Part shown: piece by piece, positions 1-5,493 of the stretch
Layout: every line of letters starts with the position of its first letter
How positions within the stretch are numbered: position 1 is the first letter of the stretch
Assembly: GCA_027294815.1 (NCBI GenBank)
Contig: JAPULP010000298.1
Location: 1-5,861, forward strand
Source: Gemmatimonadota bacterium
GTDB taxonomy: Bacteria; Gemmatimonadota; Gemmatimonadetes; Gemmatimonadales; GWC2-71-9
Direction of reading: 5' to 3'
DNA length: 5,861 nt
Notes under the pieces: model-generated
The model's input: the letters and a program-made list of their open reading frames with translations, nothing else
What the model was told of the DNA's origin: nothing
The model's database searches: none
Translations under genes and position numbers: made by a program

Positions 1-49
1 GGTTAACCTCACATTCGGGAATTCGGGCAAGACCATGCGCGGTCGCAGG

Positions 50-73
50 ATACCTTCAGTAGGTTGAAGGTAT
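50..73. promoter_or_regulatory. 9-bp inverted repeat, candidate operator
   Basis: The arms ATACCTTCA (50-58) and TGAAGGTAT (65-73) are perfectly complementary around a 6-base spacer. No T-run follows on either strand, so a terminator for a gene to the left is unlikely. PadR-family proteins bind inverted repeats and often regulate their own promoter, so this is a candidate operator for the adjacent regulator. It does not show the ATGT/ACAT half-sites described for classical PadR, so the assignment is inference from position and symmetry only. Confidence 0.4.
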
Positions 74-84
74 TACGACGTTAT

Positions 85-100
85 TGTGACGTACCTCACA
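85..100. promoter_or_regulatory. CRP/FNR-family-like binding site (TGTGA-N6-TCACA)
   Basis: The sequence TGTGACGTACCTCACA matches both conserved half-sites of the CRP consensus, with the canonical 6-base spacing. Flanking bases do not extend the symmetry. It lies about 95 bases upstream of the proposed -10 element, far for direct contact with polymerase but within the range of upstream activator sites. Whether the host has a CRP-type regulator recognising this motif cannot be seen here. Confidence 0.4.
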
Positions 101-129
101 TGCCGGGTGCGCCTCCAAGATAGGACTGT

Positions 130-140
130 TTGCATTGCAA
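130..140. promoter_or_regulatory. Short dyad TTGCA-T-TGCAA
   Basis: Two 5-base complementary arms flank a single central T, between the CRP-like site and the proposed promoter. It is short enough to be coincidental. It is listed because it is one of several dyads in the same control region and could be half of an operator. Confidence 0.2.
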
Positions 141-154
141 GTGCCTCAAACAAC

Positions 155-185
155 CTGACCGCGCGACCTCGTAAACCTCTAGAAT
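155..185 (+). promoter_or_regulatory. Possible sigma70-type promoter for the padR operon
   Basis: CTGACC (155-160, four of six matches to TTGACA) and TAGAAT (180-185, five of six matches to TATAAT) are separated by 19 bases, longer than the ideal 17. Transcription would start near position 192. That leaves no usable leader for the TTG at 198 and fits the GTG start at 255. The weak -35 and long spacing suggest a promoter needing activation, or a false match. Confidence 0.3.
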
Positions 186-244
186 ACTATCTGTCACTTG
201 ACCGATAGTCGATTGACTGATAGTTTCGAGCCACAGCCATTCCT

Positions 245-248
245 GGAG
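245..248 (+). promoter_or_regulatory. Ribosome binding site choosing the padR start
   Basis: GGAG lies 6 bases before the GTG at 255. The longer in-frame alternative, TTG at 198, has no purine-rich element before it. This decides the start in favour of 255. Confidence 0.55.
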
Positions 249-254
249 CCGACC

Positions 255-617
255 GTGGACTCGGACATCGCTTCGCACCTCCCACTCAACCCGCGTGACT
301 ATCTCATTCTCTTCTCGTTGACCGCAGGCGAGCGGCACGGGTATGGGTTGATCAAAGACGTAGAGAACCAAACCGGTGGAGACGTGCTACTCGACCCGGC
401 GAACCTGTATCGCTCAATGAAACGGTTGATGAAGGAAGGGTTCGTAATGGAATCCGAGCGTCGACGCGCTCCCCACGCGGGCGACGAACGCCGGCGTTAC
501 TACGCCATCACGAAGCTCGGACGCCGCGTGGTGAAGGCCGAGGCCACCCGGTTGGATCGGTTGGCTACCCTGGCGCGGTCGCGCAATCTCATTTCCGAAG
601 ATGAGCGGCCGGCATGA
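255..617 (+). CDS. PadR-family transcriptional regulator
   Basis: This is a 120-residue winged-helix DNA-binding protein that probably represses its own operon. From the GTG start, the HGYG motif of PadR proteins is at residues 28-31, the recognition-helix region with the NLYRSMKRLMKEG pattern at about 50-62, and the wing with the DERRRYYAITKLGRRV pattern at 77-92. A short C-terminal helix (about 94-112) would form the dimer interface. The length is typical of minimal PadR proteins (about 110-120 residues). A TTG start at 198 would add 19 residues outside the conserved domain and lacks a ribosome site. The stop overlaps the permease start in ATGA (614-617), so translation is probably coupled. 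Small PadR regulators commonly sit beside ADOP-type permeases in Acidobacteriota and Gemmatimonadota. The effector is unknown; the family assignment is firm. Confidence 0.93.
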   Translation: MDSDIASHLPLNPRDYLILFSLTAGERHGYGLIKDVENQTGGDVLLDPANLYRSMKRLMKEGFVMESERRRAPHAGDERRRYYAITKLGRRVVKAEATRLDRLATLARSRNLISEDERPA

Positions 618-3316
618 TGCCCGGACAACGTGGTATCGCGTTTTCCGAGGCGATGTACCGCAGGTTGTTGTGGATGTTGCCCCGAGACTTTCGTTCGGCG
701 TTTGAGCAGGACATCATCGAATCGTATCGGGACCTGTGCCGCGAGTCTTACGCGCGCGGTCGGATGCAGGCAGTTGCCGCATTGTGGGCACGGTCCGCGT
801 TCCGGCTCGCAGGGTGCGGCATTCGCGAGAGACTGAGCCTGATCCAGGATAGCTCGGCCAGCTCTTCCCACGATCCGATCGGCCGACGCACGCTTGGGGT
901 CCGCGAATTGATCGCCCGCATCGCGCAGGACGCTCACCTAGCAATCCGTTCCTACGTCAAGACCCCGGGATTTGCCGTGACCGCAGTGGCCATCATCGCG
1001 CTGGGCGTCGGGGCAACCACGACCATCTACAGCGTGGTCGACGGCGTCGTCCTCAAGCAACTGCCCTACCCCGAGTCCGGACGGCTGGTGTACTTCGATA
1101 ACCCATCCCATTCACCCCCCCTCTTCAGAGATTGGCAAGACCGCACCCAATCCTTTGCATCGATGGGAGGTGCTTGGGACCGTGACATCGATCTCACCAA
1201 TGCCGGCGAGCCGGAGAAGTTGGACGGGGCATTGGTCACTCGAGAATTTTTCACCCTCTTCGGCGCCGAGCCTTTCATCGGCCGACTATTCACGAACGAC
1301 GACTTCCAAGACCAACCCCGTGTGGTGGTGCTCGACCACGGTTTGTGGCAACGACGATTTGGTGGCGACGAGTCAATCCTCGGGACGGCGGTTACGCTGG
1401 GTGGTGCATCGCTGATAGTCGTGGGTGTGCTCGATCCGATATTCGTGTTACCCCAGGGCATCGTACGATCCAATACGGACGTGTGGCTGCCGTTAGATGT
1501 GACGCGGCCCGACATCCAAGACCGCGGGCTCTATATCCTCGGGGTCGTTGCGCGTCTCAAACCCGACGTTACCCTCGAGACCGCGCATGCGGAGTTGAGC
1601 CTGGTGGCCGAAGCGTTGGCCGAGGAGTTCCCGGACCAGTACCGGCGACGGGACGGTTCTACGAGGCCCATGACCGTTTCGCCGCTTCGAGAAGCCCTGG
1701 TGGAGCGTCACGGTGGGATGCTGTTCATTCTGCTTGGCGCGGTTGGATTGATGCTGGTCATCGCGTGCGCCAACGTAGCCAACTTGTTCCTTGCACGCGG
1801 TACCGATCGCGAACGAGAGATGGCTTTGCGCGCGGCATTGGGCGCGGGGCGCGGGCGCCTCGTCACCCAGCTCCTCACCGAAAGCATCGTTCTGGCATTG
1901 GTGGGCGGGACGCTCGGAGTGGCGTTTGCTTTCTTGGGCGTCCGCGGATTCGAAACACTCAACGCCGGTCTCAATATCCCACGGATGGACGAAGTGGGCA
2001 TCGATTTGCGCGTGCTCGGATTCGCGCTAGCCGTCTCGACCCTTACTGGCGTGGCGTTTGGTCTCTTTCCGGCCTGGCAGGCTTCGCGCACCGATGTGAC
2101 CCAGGCGCTCAAGGAGTCGTCGGCCACGCCCGGTGGCGGTCGCAACAGAGTCCGCAGCACGTTGGTGGTTGCGGAAATCGCCCTCGCATTGATCCTGCTC
2201 GTCGGAGCGGGATTGCTGTTCAATAGCTTTTTGCATCGGATCCGCGTGGATCCGGGGTTCGATCCCGAGCGCCTGGTGATCGTGCCCCTGATCTTGAATG
2301 GTGACACCTTCACGGACGAAGGGCGTCAGCAGTTTGCGCGGGCCGTCATGGAGCAGGTCGAAGGCATCCCGGGAATTCGCGAAGCGACTTTCGGGGTCAC
2401 CGTGCCACTGATGTATTATGGCCCGAGTCGCTGCTGCTGGAGGACCAGCGGATTCCGGACCGACATGGGTGAAGAACCCGAAGGCGCGACGATGGTCCAC
2501 CCCGTCTCGATCAACTACTTCACCGTCTTGCAGGCAAACCTGCGCGGTCGAGAGTTCGTACGTGCAGACGCGAACACCACGCCCGTAGCTACCGTGATTT
2601 CCGACGCACTGGCCGAGCGCTTGTTCCCGGGAATCGATCCAATGGGACACACCTTCCGCGGCCGGGACACGGAGTTCGTTGTCGTGGGAGAGGTCTCGGG
2701 TCTACACCATTGGGGTCTGGACGAAGACATTGAATTCGAGATGTTCGTACCCTACGAGGTCTTCGGTGGAGAATTTCGCAGGCTGAACATCATGGTACGC
2801 ACCAGTGCAGAACCGACCGCCGTCGCACATGCGTTGCGACAAGCCGTTTGGGCAGTGGAGCCCGATCTGCCGGTAGATGAAATAGTCACGATGCGGCAGC
2901 GTATCGCGACCTCGATGACTGGGCCAAGAGTGCTCTCCACCCTGTTGTTGACCTTCGCCACCCTCGCAATTCTCCTGGCCGCCGGAGGGATTTACGGATC
3001 GACCCTCTACACGGTCGGTCAGCGACAGCGCGAGCTTGGTATTCGACTGGCATTGGGAGCTCGTTCAGGCCAGGTCGTTGGCATGGTCGTGCGGCAAGGA
3101 GCGTTGCTGGCACTGATCGGCATCGCATTAGGCACCGCGGGCGCTGTTGGGCTGTCCCGGCTGCTGAACCGGCTCGTCTTCGGCATTACGACGACCGACC
3201 TTCCCACCTTCGCCACCGTTGCCATGTTGCTGGGCCTGGTGGCCATCGCCGCCTCCTACGTTCCTGCACGCCGCGCGGCCCGCGCGGACCCCATGGAAGC
3301 GTTGCGTAGCGAGTAG
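614..3316 (+). CDS. ADOP-type duplicated MacB/FtsX-like ABC permease
   Basis: An inner-membrane protein of about 900 residues with two complete MacB/FtsX modules in one chain. Residues about 14-75 form a cytoplasmic helical prefix (YRRLLWMLPRDF pattern) seen before such permeases. Module 1: TM1 about 120-142, periplasmic MacB-like domain about 145-365, TM2 369-395, the EREMALRAALGA cytoplasmic signature 400-411, TM3 about 424-445, TM4 about 468-490. Module 2: TM5 about 517-538, periplasmic domain 540-770, TM6 about 775-797, signature QRELGIRLALGA 805-816, TM7 about 829-850, TM8 about 866-884, and the usual end PARRAARADPMEALR. This two-module design matches the acidobacterial duplicated orphan permease family; no ATPase is in the window, so the energy source and substrate are unknown. 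Related MacB and LolC/E proteins are mechanotransmitting exporters. ATG occurs at both 614 and 617; coupling with the upstream stop supports either. Confidence 0.93.
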   Translation: MMPGQRGIAFSEAMYRRLLWMLPRDFRSAFEQDIIESYRDLCRESYARGRMQAVAALWARSAFRLAGCGIRERLSLIQDSSASSSHDPIGRRTLGVRELIARIAQDAHLAIRSYVKTPGFAVTAVAIIALGVGATTTIYSVVDGVVLKQLPYPESGRLVYFDNPSHSPPLFRDWQDRTQSFASMGGAWDRDIDLTNAGEPEKLDGALVTREFFTLFGAEPFIGRLFTNDDFQDQPRVVVLDHGLWQRRFGGDESILGTAVTLGGASLIVVGVLDPIFVLPQGIVRSNTDVWLPLDVTRPDIQDRGLYILGVVARLKPDVTLETAHAELSLVAEALAEEFPDQYRRRDGSTRPMTVSPLREALVERHGGMLFILLGAVGLMLVIACANVANLFLARGTDREREMALRAALGAGRGRLVTQLLTESIVLALVGGTLGVAFAFLGVRGFETLNAGLNIPRMDEVGIDLRVLGFALAVSTLTGVAFGLFPAWQASRTDVTQALKESSATPGGGRNRVRSTLVVAEIALALILLVGAGLLFNSFLHRIRVDPGFDPERLVIVPLILNGDTFTDEGRQQFARAVMEQVEGIPGIREATFGVTVPLMYYGPSRCCWRTSGFRTDMGEEPEGATMVHPVSINYFTVLQANLRGREFVRADANTTPVATVISDALAERLFPGIDPMGHTFRGRDTEFVVVGEVSGLHHWGLDEDIEFEMFVPYEVFGGEFRRLNIMVRTSAEPTAVAHALRQAVWAVEPDLPVDEIVTMRQRIATSMTGPRVLSTLLLTFATLAILLAAGGIYGSTLYTVGQRQRELGIRLALGARSGQVVGMVVRQGALLALIGIALGTAGAVGLSRLLNRLVFGITTTDLPTFATVAMLLGLVAIAASYVPARRAARADPMEALRSE

Positions 3317-3321
3317 TCTGT

Positions 3322-3349
3322 GGGGGTCGGGGGTCGGGGGTCGGGGGTC
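3322..3349 (+). repeat. Tandem heptamer GGGGGTC x4 (G-quadruplex motif)
   Basis: Four exact copies of GGGGGTC begin five bases after the permease stop codon, and two further G follow. Four runs of five G separated by two-base loops are a strong intramolecular G-quadruplex motif on the sense strand, so it would also be present in the permease mRNA. No hairpin terminator is seen here, so the structure could serve as a 3' end or pause element; that is inference. Confidence 0.9.
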
Positions 3350-3357
3350 GGTGATTT

Positions 3358-3385
3358 CAGATTGCAGATTGCAGATTGCAGATTG
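3358..3385 (+). repeat. Tandem heptamer CAGATTG x4
   Basis: Four exact copies of CAGATTG begin eight bases after the G-rich heptamer array. Unit length and copy number match that array, but the sequence is unrelated. Heptamer arrays of this general kind are known as short tandemly repeated sequences in cyanobacteria and other bacteria; they are non-coding. Confidence 0.9.
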
Positions 3386-3387
3386 GA

Positions 3388-3417
3388 GATGCCCTTTGAT
3401 GCCCCTTGATGCCCCTC
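3388..3417 (+). repeat. Tandem decamer GATGCCCYTY x3
   Basis: Three 10-base units (GATGCCCTTT, GATGCCCCTT, GATGCCCCTC) directly follow the CAGATTG array. The units differ at one or two positions near their ends. This is the third independent tandem array in the block. Confidence 0.8.
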
Positions 3418-3422
3418 TTCAT

Positions 3423-3446
3423 CTGTGCCCCTGTGCCCCTGTGCCC
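3423..3446 (+). repeat. Tandem octamer CTGTGCCC x3
   Basis: Three exact copies of CTGTGCCC close the composite repeat block. It shares the GCCC core with the preceding decamers, so one may have arisen from the other by slippage; that is inference. Confidence 0.85.
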
Positions 3447-3608
3447 GTACCCCACAGCCTGTGATCCCCATCACGCGCTTCCACGCCCACCCATCACCGC
3501 CGCCCAACCAGGAACCCGGCATCATGCTACCCCACAGCTTTCGGCATCGACCCCACCGGCAGTAATCGCCGCTGGTGCCGTACCGCCATGCAGATTGTGG
3601 CGGGAGCT

Positions 3609-3621
3609 GTCTTCAGAAGAC
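3609..3621. promoter_or_regulatory. Dyad GTCTTC-A-GAAGAC before the lipoprotein start
   Basis: Two perfect 6-base arms flank one central A and end five bases before the ribosome binding site. A one-base loop rules out a normal RNA hairpin, so if functional it would act as a DNA operator. The match may be coincidental. Confidence 0.25.
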
Positions 3622-3626
3622 CAATC

Positions 3627-3630
3627 GAGG
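3627..3630 (+). promoter_or_regulatory. Ribosome binding site of the lipoprotein gene
   Basis: GAGG lies 6 bases before the ATG at 3637. With the signal peptide that follows, it fixes the start at 3637 rather than at in-frame codons inside the upstream repeats. Confidence 0.7.
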
Positions 3631-3636
3631 GATTTG

Positions 3637-5403
3637 ATGTTCAGAGTGAAACAGACGTCGCGCCTGCTCACCGGCGCGCAATGGTTTGGACTCGCCCTAG
3701 GTGTCTCCGCATGCGTGGATTCGCACGGCGTCGGTCCCGACGTCTTTGGCGAGGTAGTCGAGTTCTCGACCGACATTCCGGTTGCGGAACTCGAGTCCGT
3801 CATCGAGTCCGCCGCGGCCCGTGTCGAGATCGACCTCGGCGAGGAAGGGCTCGTGGCTTGGGTAGTGAAGATCAAGGTAGCGGAACCCATGGCGGAGCCC
3901 GAGGAGATTCGTAGCCGCGTAGCGAGCTTGTCCATCACGGACGCATCCAGCTCCCTGACGCTCGAGCTTGGCAATCTCGATGTCGGTTTCAACGGCGAGA
4001 CCACCCTTCGAGGTAGCGATGGTCACGAGTTGAGCCTCGAGAGATTCGCTGGACACATCAACGAAGCGCTCGCCGCGGACTTTCCCGTGTCGATCAAGGC
4101 ACGCAGGCTTCCGGCCGACGCACCGCAAGCACCCGACGACACCGAGTTCTTCGCTTCGGAATTGCGGTTGCAGAATGACGCGGCGGATCGAACGCTCGAA
4201 CTCAACATCGACCGTGACAATCTCACGCTCAACGACGCTCCGCCACCGGATGGCTGGATGACCGTGCTCGGTTTGGCCATCGAGATCCGGGTGAGCGAGG
4301 GATTGACCGAAATCAGACATGCCCGGGAAGACCTCGAGCATATTCGGTTCGAGGGTCAGGTTACATCGGTCAACCTCGATCGGCACGAGTTTGCGTTGGG
4401 CGACGACGCAATCGTCAGGCTGATCGATATCTCCAAGATCAAGTTCGAAGACGGCGATCATCACAGACTGCCGTCGCTCGCAGCCGTCTCGGAGGCGTTA
4501 CGTGCTGGAAAGAAGGTCTTTAGTGCCGGTGAGGGTGTCGTAGAGAATCAACGTCCGTTGACGATCATTGCCGCACATGTCGTCTTCGAGCTAGAGATCA
4601 GGGTTGAAGACTTCTGGGATGCGGTGGAGTCGGTGGCCTTGGACGCCATGCAGGCAATGCTTGCAAACGGCATGGTCATCCAAATCGACGAACACACCAA
4701 AATCCGGTTCGAAGAGGGAGATCGGGTGCACCTGCCGTCGCTGGAGGCGGTCGCCGCGGCCCTGAGGGCCGGTGAGAAAGTATTCGCCAAGGGTGAGGGT
4801 GAGGTCATACTGGAGAGCGACGGCTCGCTGACGATTCGCGCTTTCCATGTCGTGTTCGAGCGTGAGTTGGCCGTTGAAGATTTCGCCGGCCTCGTGACAT
4901 CGGTGAACCTCGAGGCACACACCGCCACGCTGGAGAACGGGACGGTGGTGCGGGTCGACGATCGCACGAAGATCAAACAAGCGGACGGCGCCGATCATTT
5001 GCTGCCGTCACTGGCTGCGGTCGCCGAGGCGCTTGCAGCAGACAAGGCCGTGTTTGCGGCAGGCGAAGGTCAAGTGGAAAGTGCCGCCGATGGGACGCCA
5101 CAGATTCTCGCGTTCCACGTGGTATTCGAGGTGGATATTCCGGTCGAGGAGTTCGAGGCGGAGGTCGAGTCCGTCAATCCCGATGCCGGCACGTTCACGC
5201 TGAGCGGCGGGTTGGTAGTCAAGATTACGGACCACACGAGCATAAGTGCCGACGGTGACCTGAAAACGTTGGGTGGTGTGGCCGAGGCAAAGGCAGCCGG
5301 ACACACCGTCATCGCGATCGGTAAGGGCCATGTCGCAGTCGAAAACGATGCCTCCTTCATCGAGGCATCACACGTGCTCTTCAAAATCGTCGTTACCGGT
5401 TGA
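3637..5403 (+). CDS. Repeat-containing lipoprotein with DUF5666-like units
   Basis: A 588-residue predicted lipoprotein of unknown function. Residues 1-25 form a type II signal peptide: basic n-region (MFRVKQTSR), hydrophobic stretch around WFGLALGV, and lipobox VSAC with the lipidated cysteine at 26; the next residue is V, not D, so outer-membrane sorting is plausible if the host follows the Lol rule. Four tandem units start at residues 238, 326, 416 and 506. Each has a beta-rich start (xVxSVN...), a DxxTKI-like segment, a helical LPSLxAVxxALRAG-like segment, a VFxxGEGxV strand and an ending close to AFHVVFExxIxVEDF. The G-V-SVN-TF-V-T-I pattern, clearest in unit 4, resembles the DUF5666 domain. 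A more divergent related unit seems to lie at about 91-190. The protein is strongly acidic. It follows the permease by 320 bases and ends before a terminator, so it is probably a separate transcript. Lipoprotein call firm, domain call moderate, role unknown. Confidence 0.88.
   Translation: MFRVKQTSRLLTGAQWFGLALGVSACVDSHGVGPDVFGEVVEFSTDIPVAELESVIESAAARVEIDLGEEGLVAWVVKIKVAEPMAEPEEIRSRVASLSITDASSSLTLELGNLDVGFNGETTLRGSDGHELSLERFAGHINEALAADFPVSIKARRLPADAPQAPDDTEFFASELRLQNDAADRTLELNIDRDNLTLNDAPPPDGWMTVLGLAIEIRVSEGLTEIRHAREDLEHIRFEGQVTSVNLDRHEFALGDDAIVRLIDISKIKFEDGDHHRLPSLAAVSEALRAGKKVFSAGEGVVENQRPLTIIAAHVVFELEIRVEDFWDAVESVALDAMQAMLANGMVIQIDEHTKIRFEEGDRVHLPSLEAVAAALRAGEKVFAKGEGEVILESDGSLTIRAFHVVFERELAVEDFAGLVTSVNLEAHTATLENGTVVRVDDRTKIKQADGADHLLPSLAAVAEALAADKAVFAAGEGQVESAADGTPQILAFHVVFEVDIPVEEFEAEVESVNPDAGTFTLSGGLVVKITDHTSISADGDLKTLGGVAEAKAAGHTVIAIGKGHVAVENDASFIEASHVLFKIVVTG
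4348..5400 (+). repeat. Four tandem coding repeats of about 250-270 bp
   Basis: Units begin at 4348, 4612, 4882 and 5152 and are 264, 270, 270 and 249 bp long, always in frame. They encode 88-, 90-, 90- and 83-residue protein units. The first three share LPSL-AV--AL-A and HVVFE; the fourth is the most divergent, lacks LPSL and ends the protein. The DNA is diverged between units, pointing to old duplications rather than recent expansion. Confidence 0.85.
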
Positions 5404-5435
5404 CCGGTCGCGGGTGCACGCACCCATTCGACAAT

Positions 5436-5474
5436 AAAAACGAGGGATTCCGTGGTTTGGAATCCCTCGTTTTT
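5436..5474. terminator. Bidirectional intrinsic terminator
   Basis: A perfect 16-bp stem (5436-5451 with 5459-5474) closes a 7-base loop GTGGTTT. The GC-rich core CGAGGGATTCC is flanked by five A on the left and six T (5470-5475) on the right, giving a U-tract to transcripts from either direction. It lies 32 bases after the lipoprotein stop and 19 bases beyond the stop of the convergent minus-strand gene, so it serves both. Confidence 0.93.
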
Positions 5475-5493
5475 TGCGCGCCAGGCGTAGTCG

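Larger units (their letters stand above)
1..254 (+). promoter_or_regulatory. Upstream regulatory region of the padR-permease operon
   Basis: I see no convincing gene here; the open frames crossing it are overlaps of the regulator gene or lack a ribosome site. The stretch holds many short symmetries: palindrome GGTTAACC (1-8), ATTCGGG twice with one base between (13-19, 21-27), GACC-N6-GGTC (31-44), a 9-bp inverted repeat (50-73), TGTGA-N6-TCACA (85-100) and TTGCA-T-TGCAA (130-140). Short dyads arise easily by chance, but the 9-bp arms and the exact 5+5 site are less easily dismissed. The region is inferred to be the control region of the downstream operon. Confidence 0.55.
3447..3636. other. 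Intergenic region upstream of the lipoprotein gene
   Basis: Together with the repeat block this makes a gap of about 320 bases without a credible gene. Visible elements are a small GTGAT-CCCC-ATCAC dyad (3461-3474), an 11-base direct repeat TACCCCACAGC (3448-3458 and 3528-3538) and the 13-base dyad near the ribosome site. I could not identify a clear -35/-10 pair. The lipoprotein frame stays open upstream to 3406, but that extension is built from repeat sequence and would bury the signal peptide. Confidence 0.6.

Noticed and set aside
50..73. Inverted repeat as a terminator for a gene left of the window
   Set aside because: No T-run follows the stem on either strand, and the spacer symmetry fits a protein-binding site better.
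96..371. Minus-strand 91-codon frame opposite the padR start, as a divergent gene
   Set aside because: It overlaps the conserved PadR core on the other strand and has no recognisable features.
1345..2226. 293-codon plus-strand frame inside the permease
   Set aside because: It is an out-of-frame shadow of the permease, rich in Arg, Gly and Trp as expected from GC-rich off-frame sequence, with no recognisable domain.
3322..3446. CRISPR array or transposon end
   Set aside because: Units are 7-10 bases in direct tandem without spacers, and no terminal inverted repeats, target duplications or transposase remnants are visible.
3256..3525. Minus-strand open frame of 89 codons across the repeat block
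   Set aside because: It is a translation of the heptamer arrays (repeating SNLQSAICNL and PTPDPRP patterns), overlaps the permease end and lacks family resemblance; such frames are typical spurious predictions.
3406..3636. Longer N-terminus for the lipoprotein starting at ATG 3406
   Set aside because: The extension translates microsatellite and proline/alanine-rich intergenic sequence, would place the signal peptide 77 residues inside the protein, and a good ribosome site precedes ATG 3637.
3697..4464. 255-codon minus-strand frame opposite the lipoprotein
   Set aside because: It overlaps the well supported lipoprotein gene fully and shows no motif or ribosome site of its own; codon structure belongs to the plus strand.
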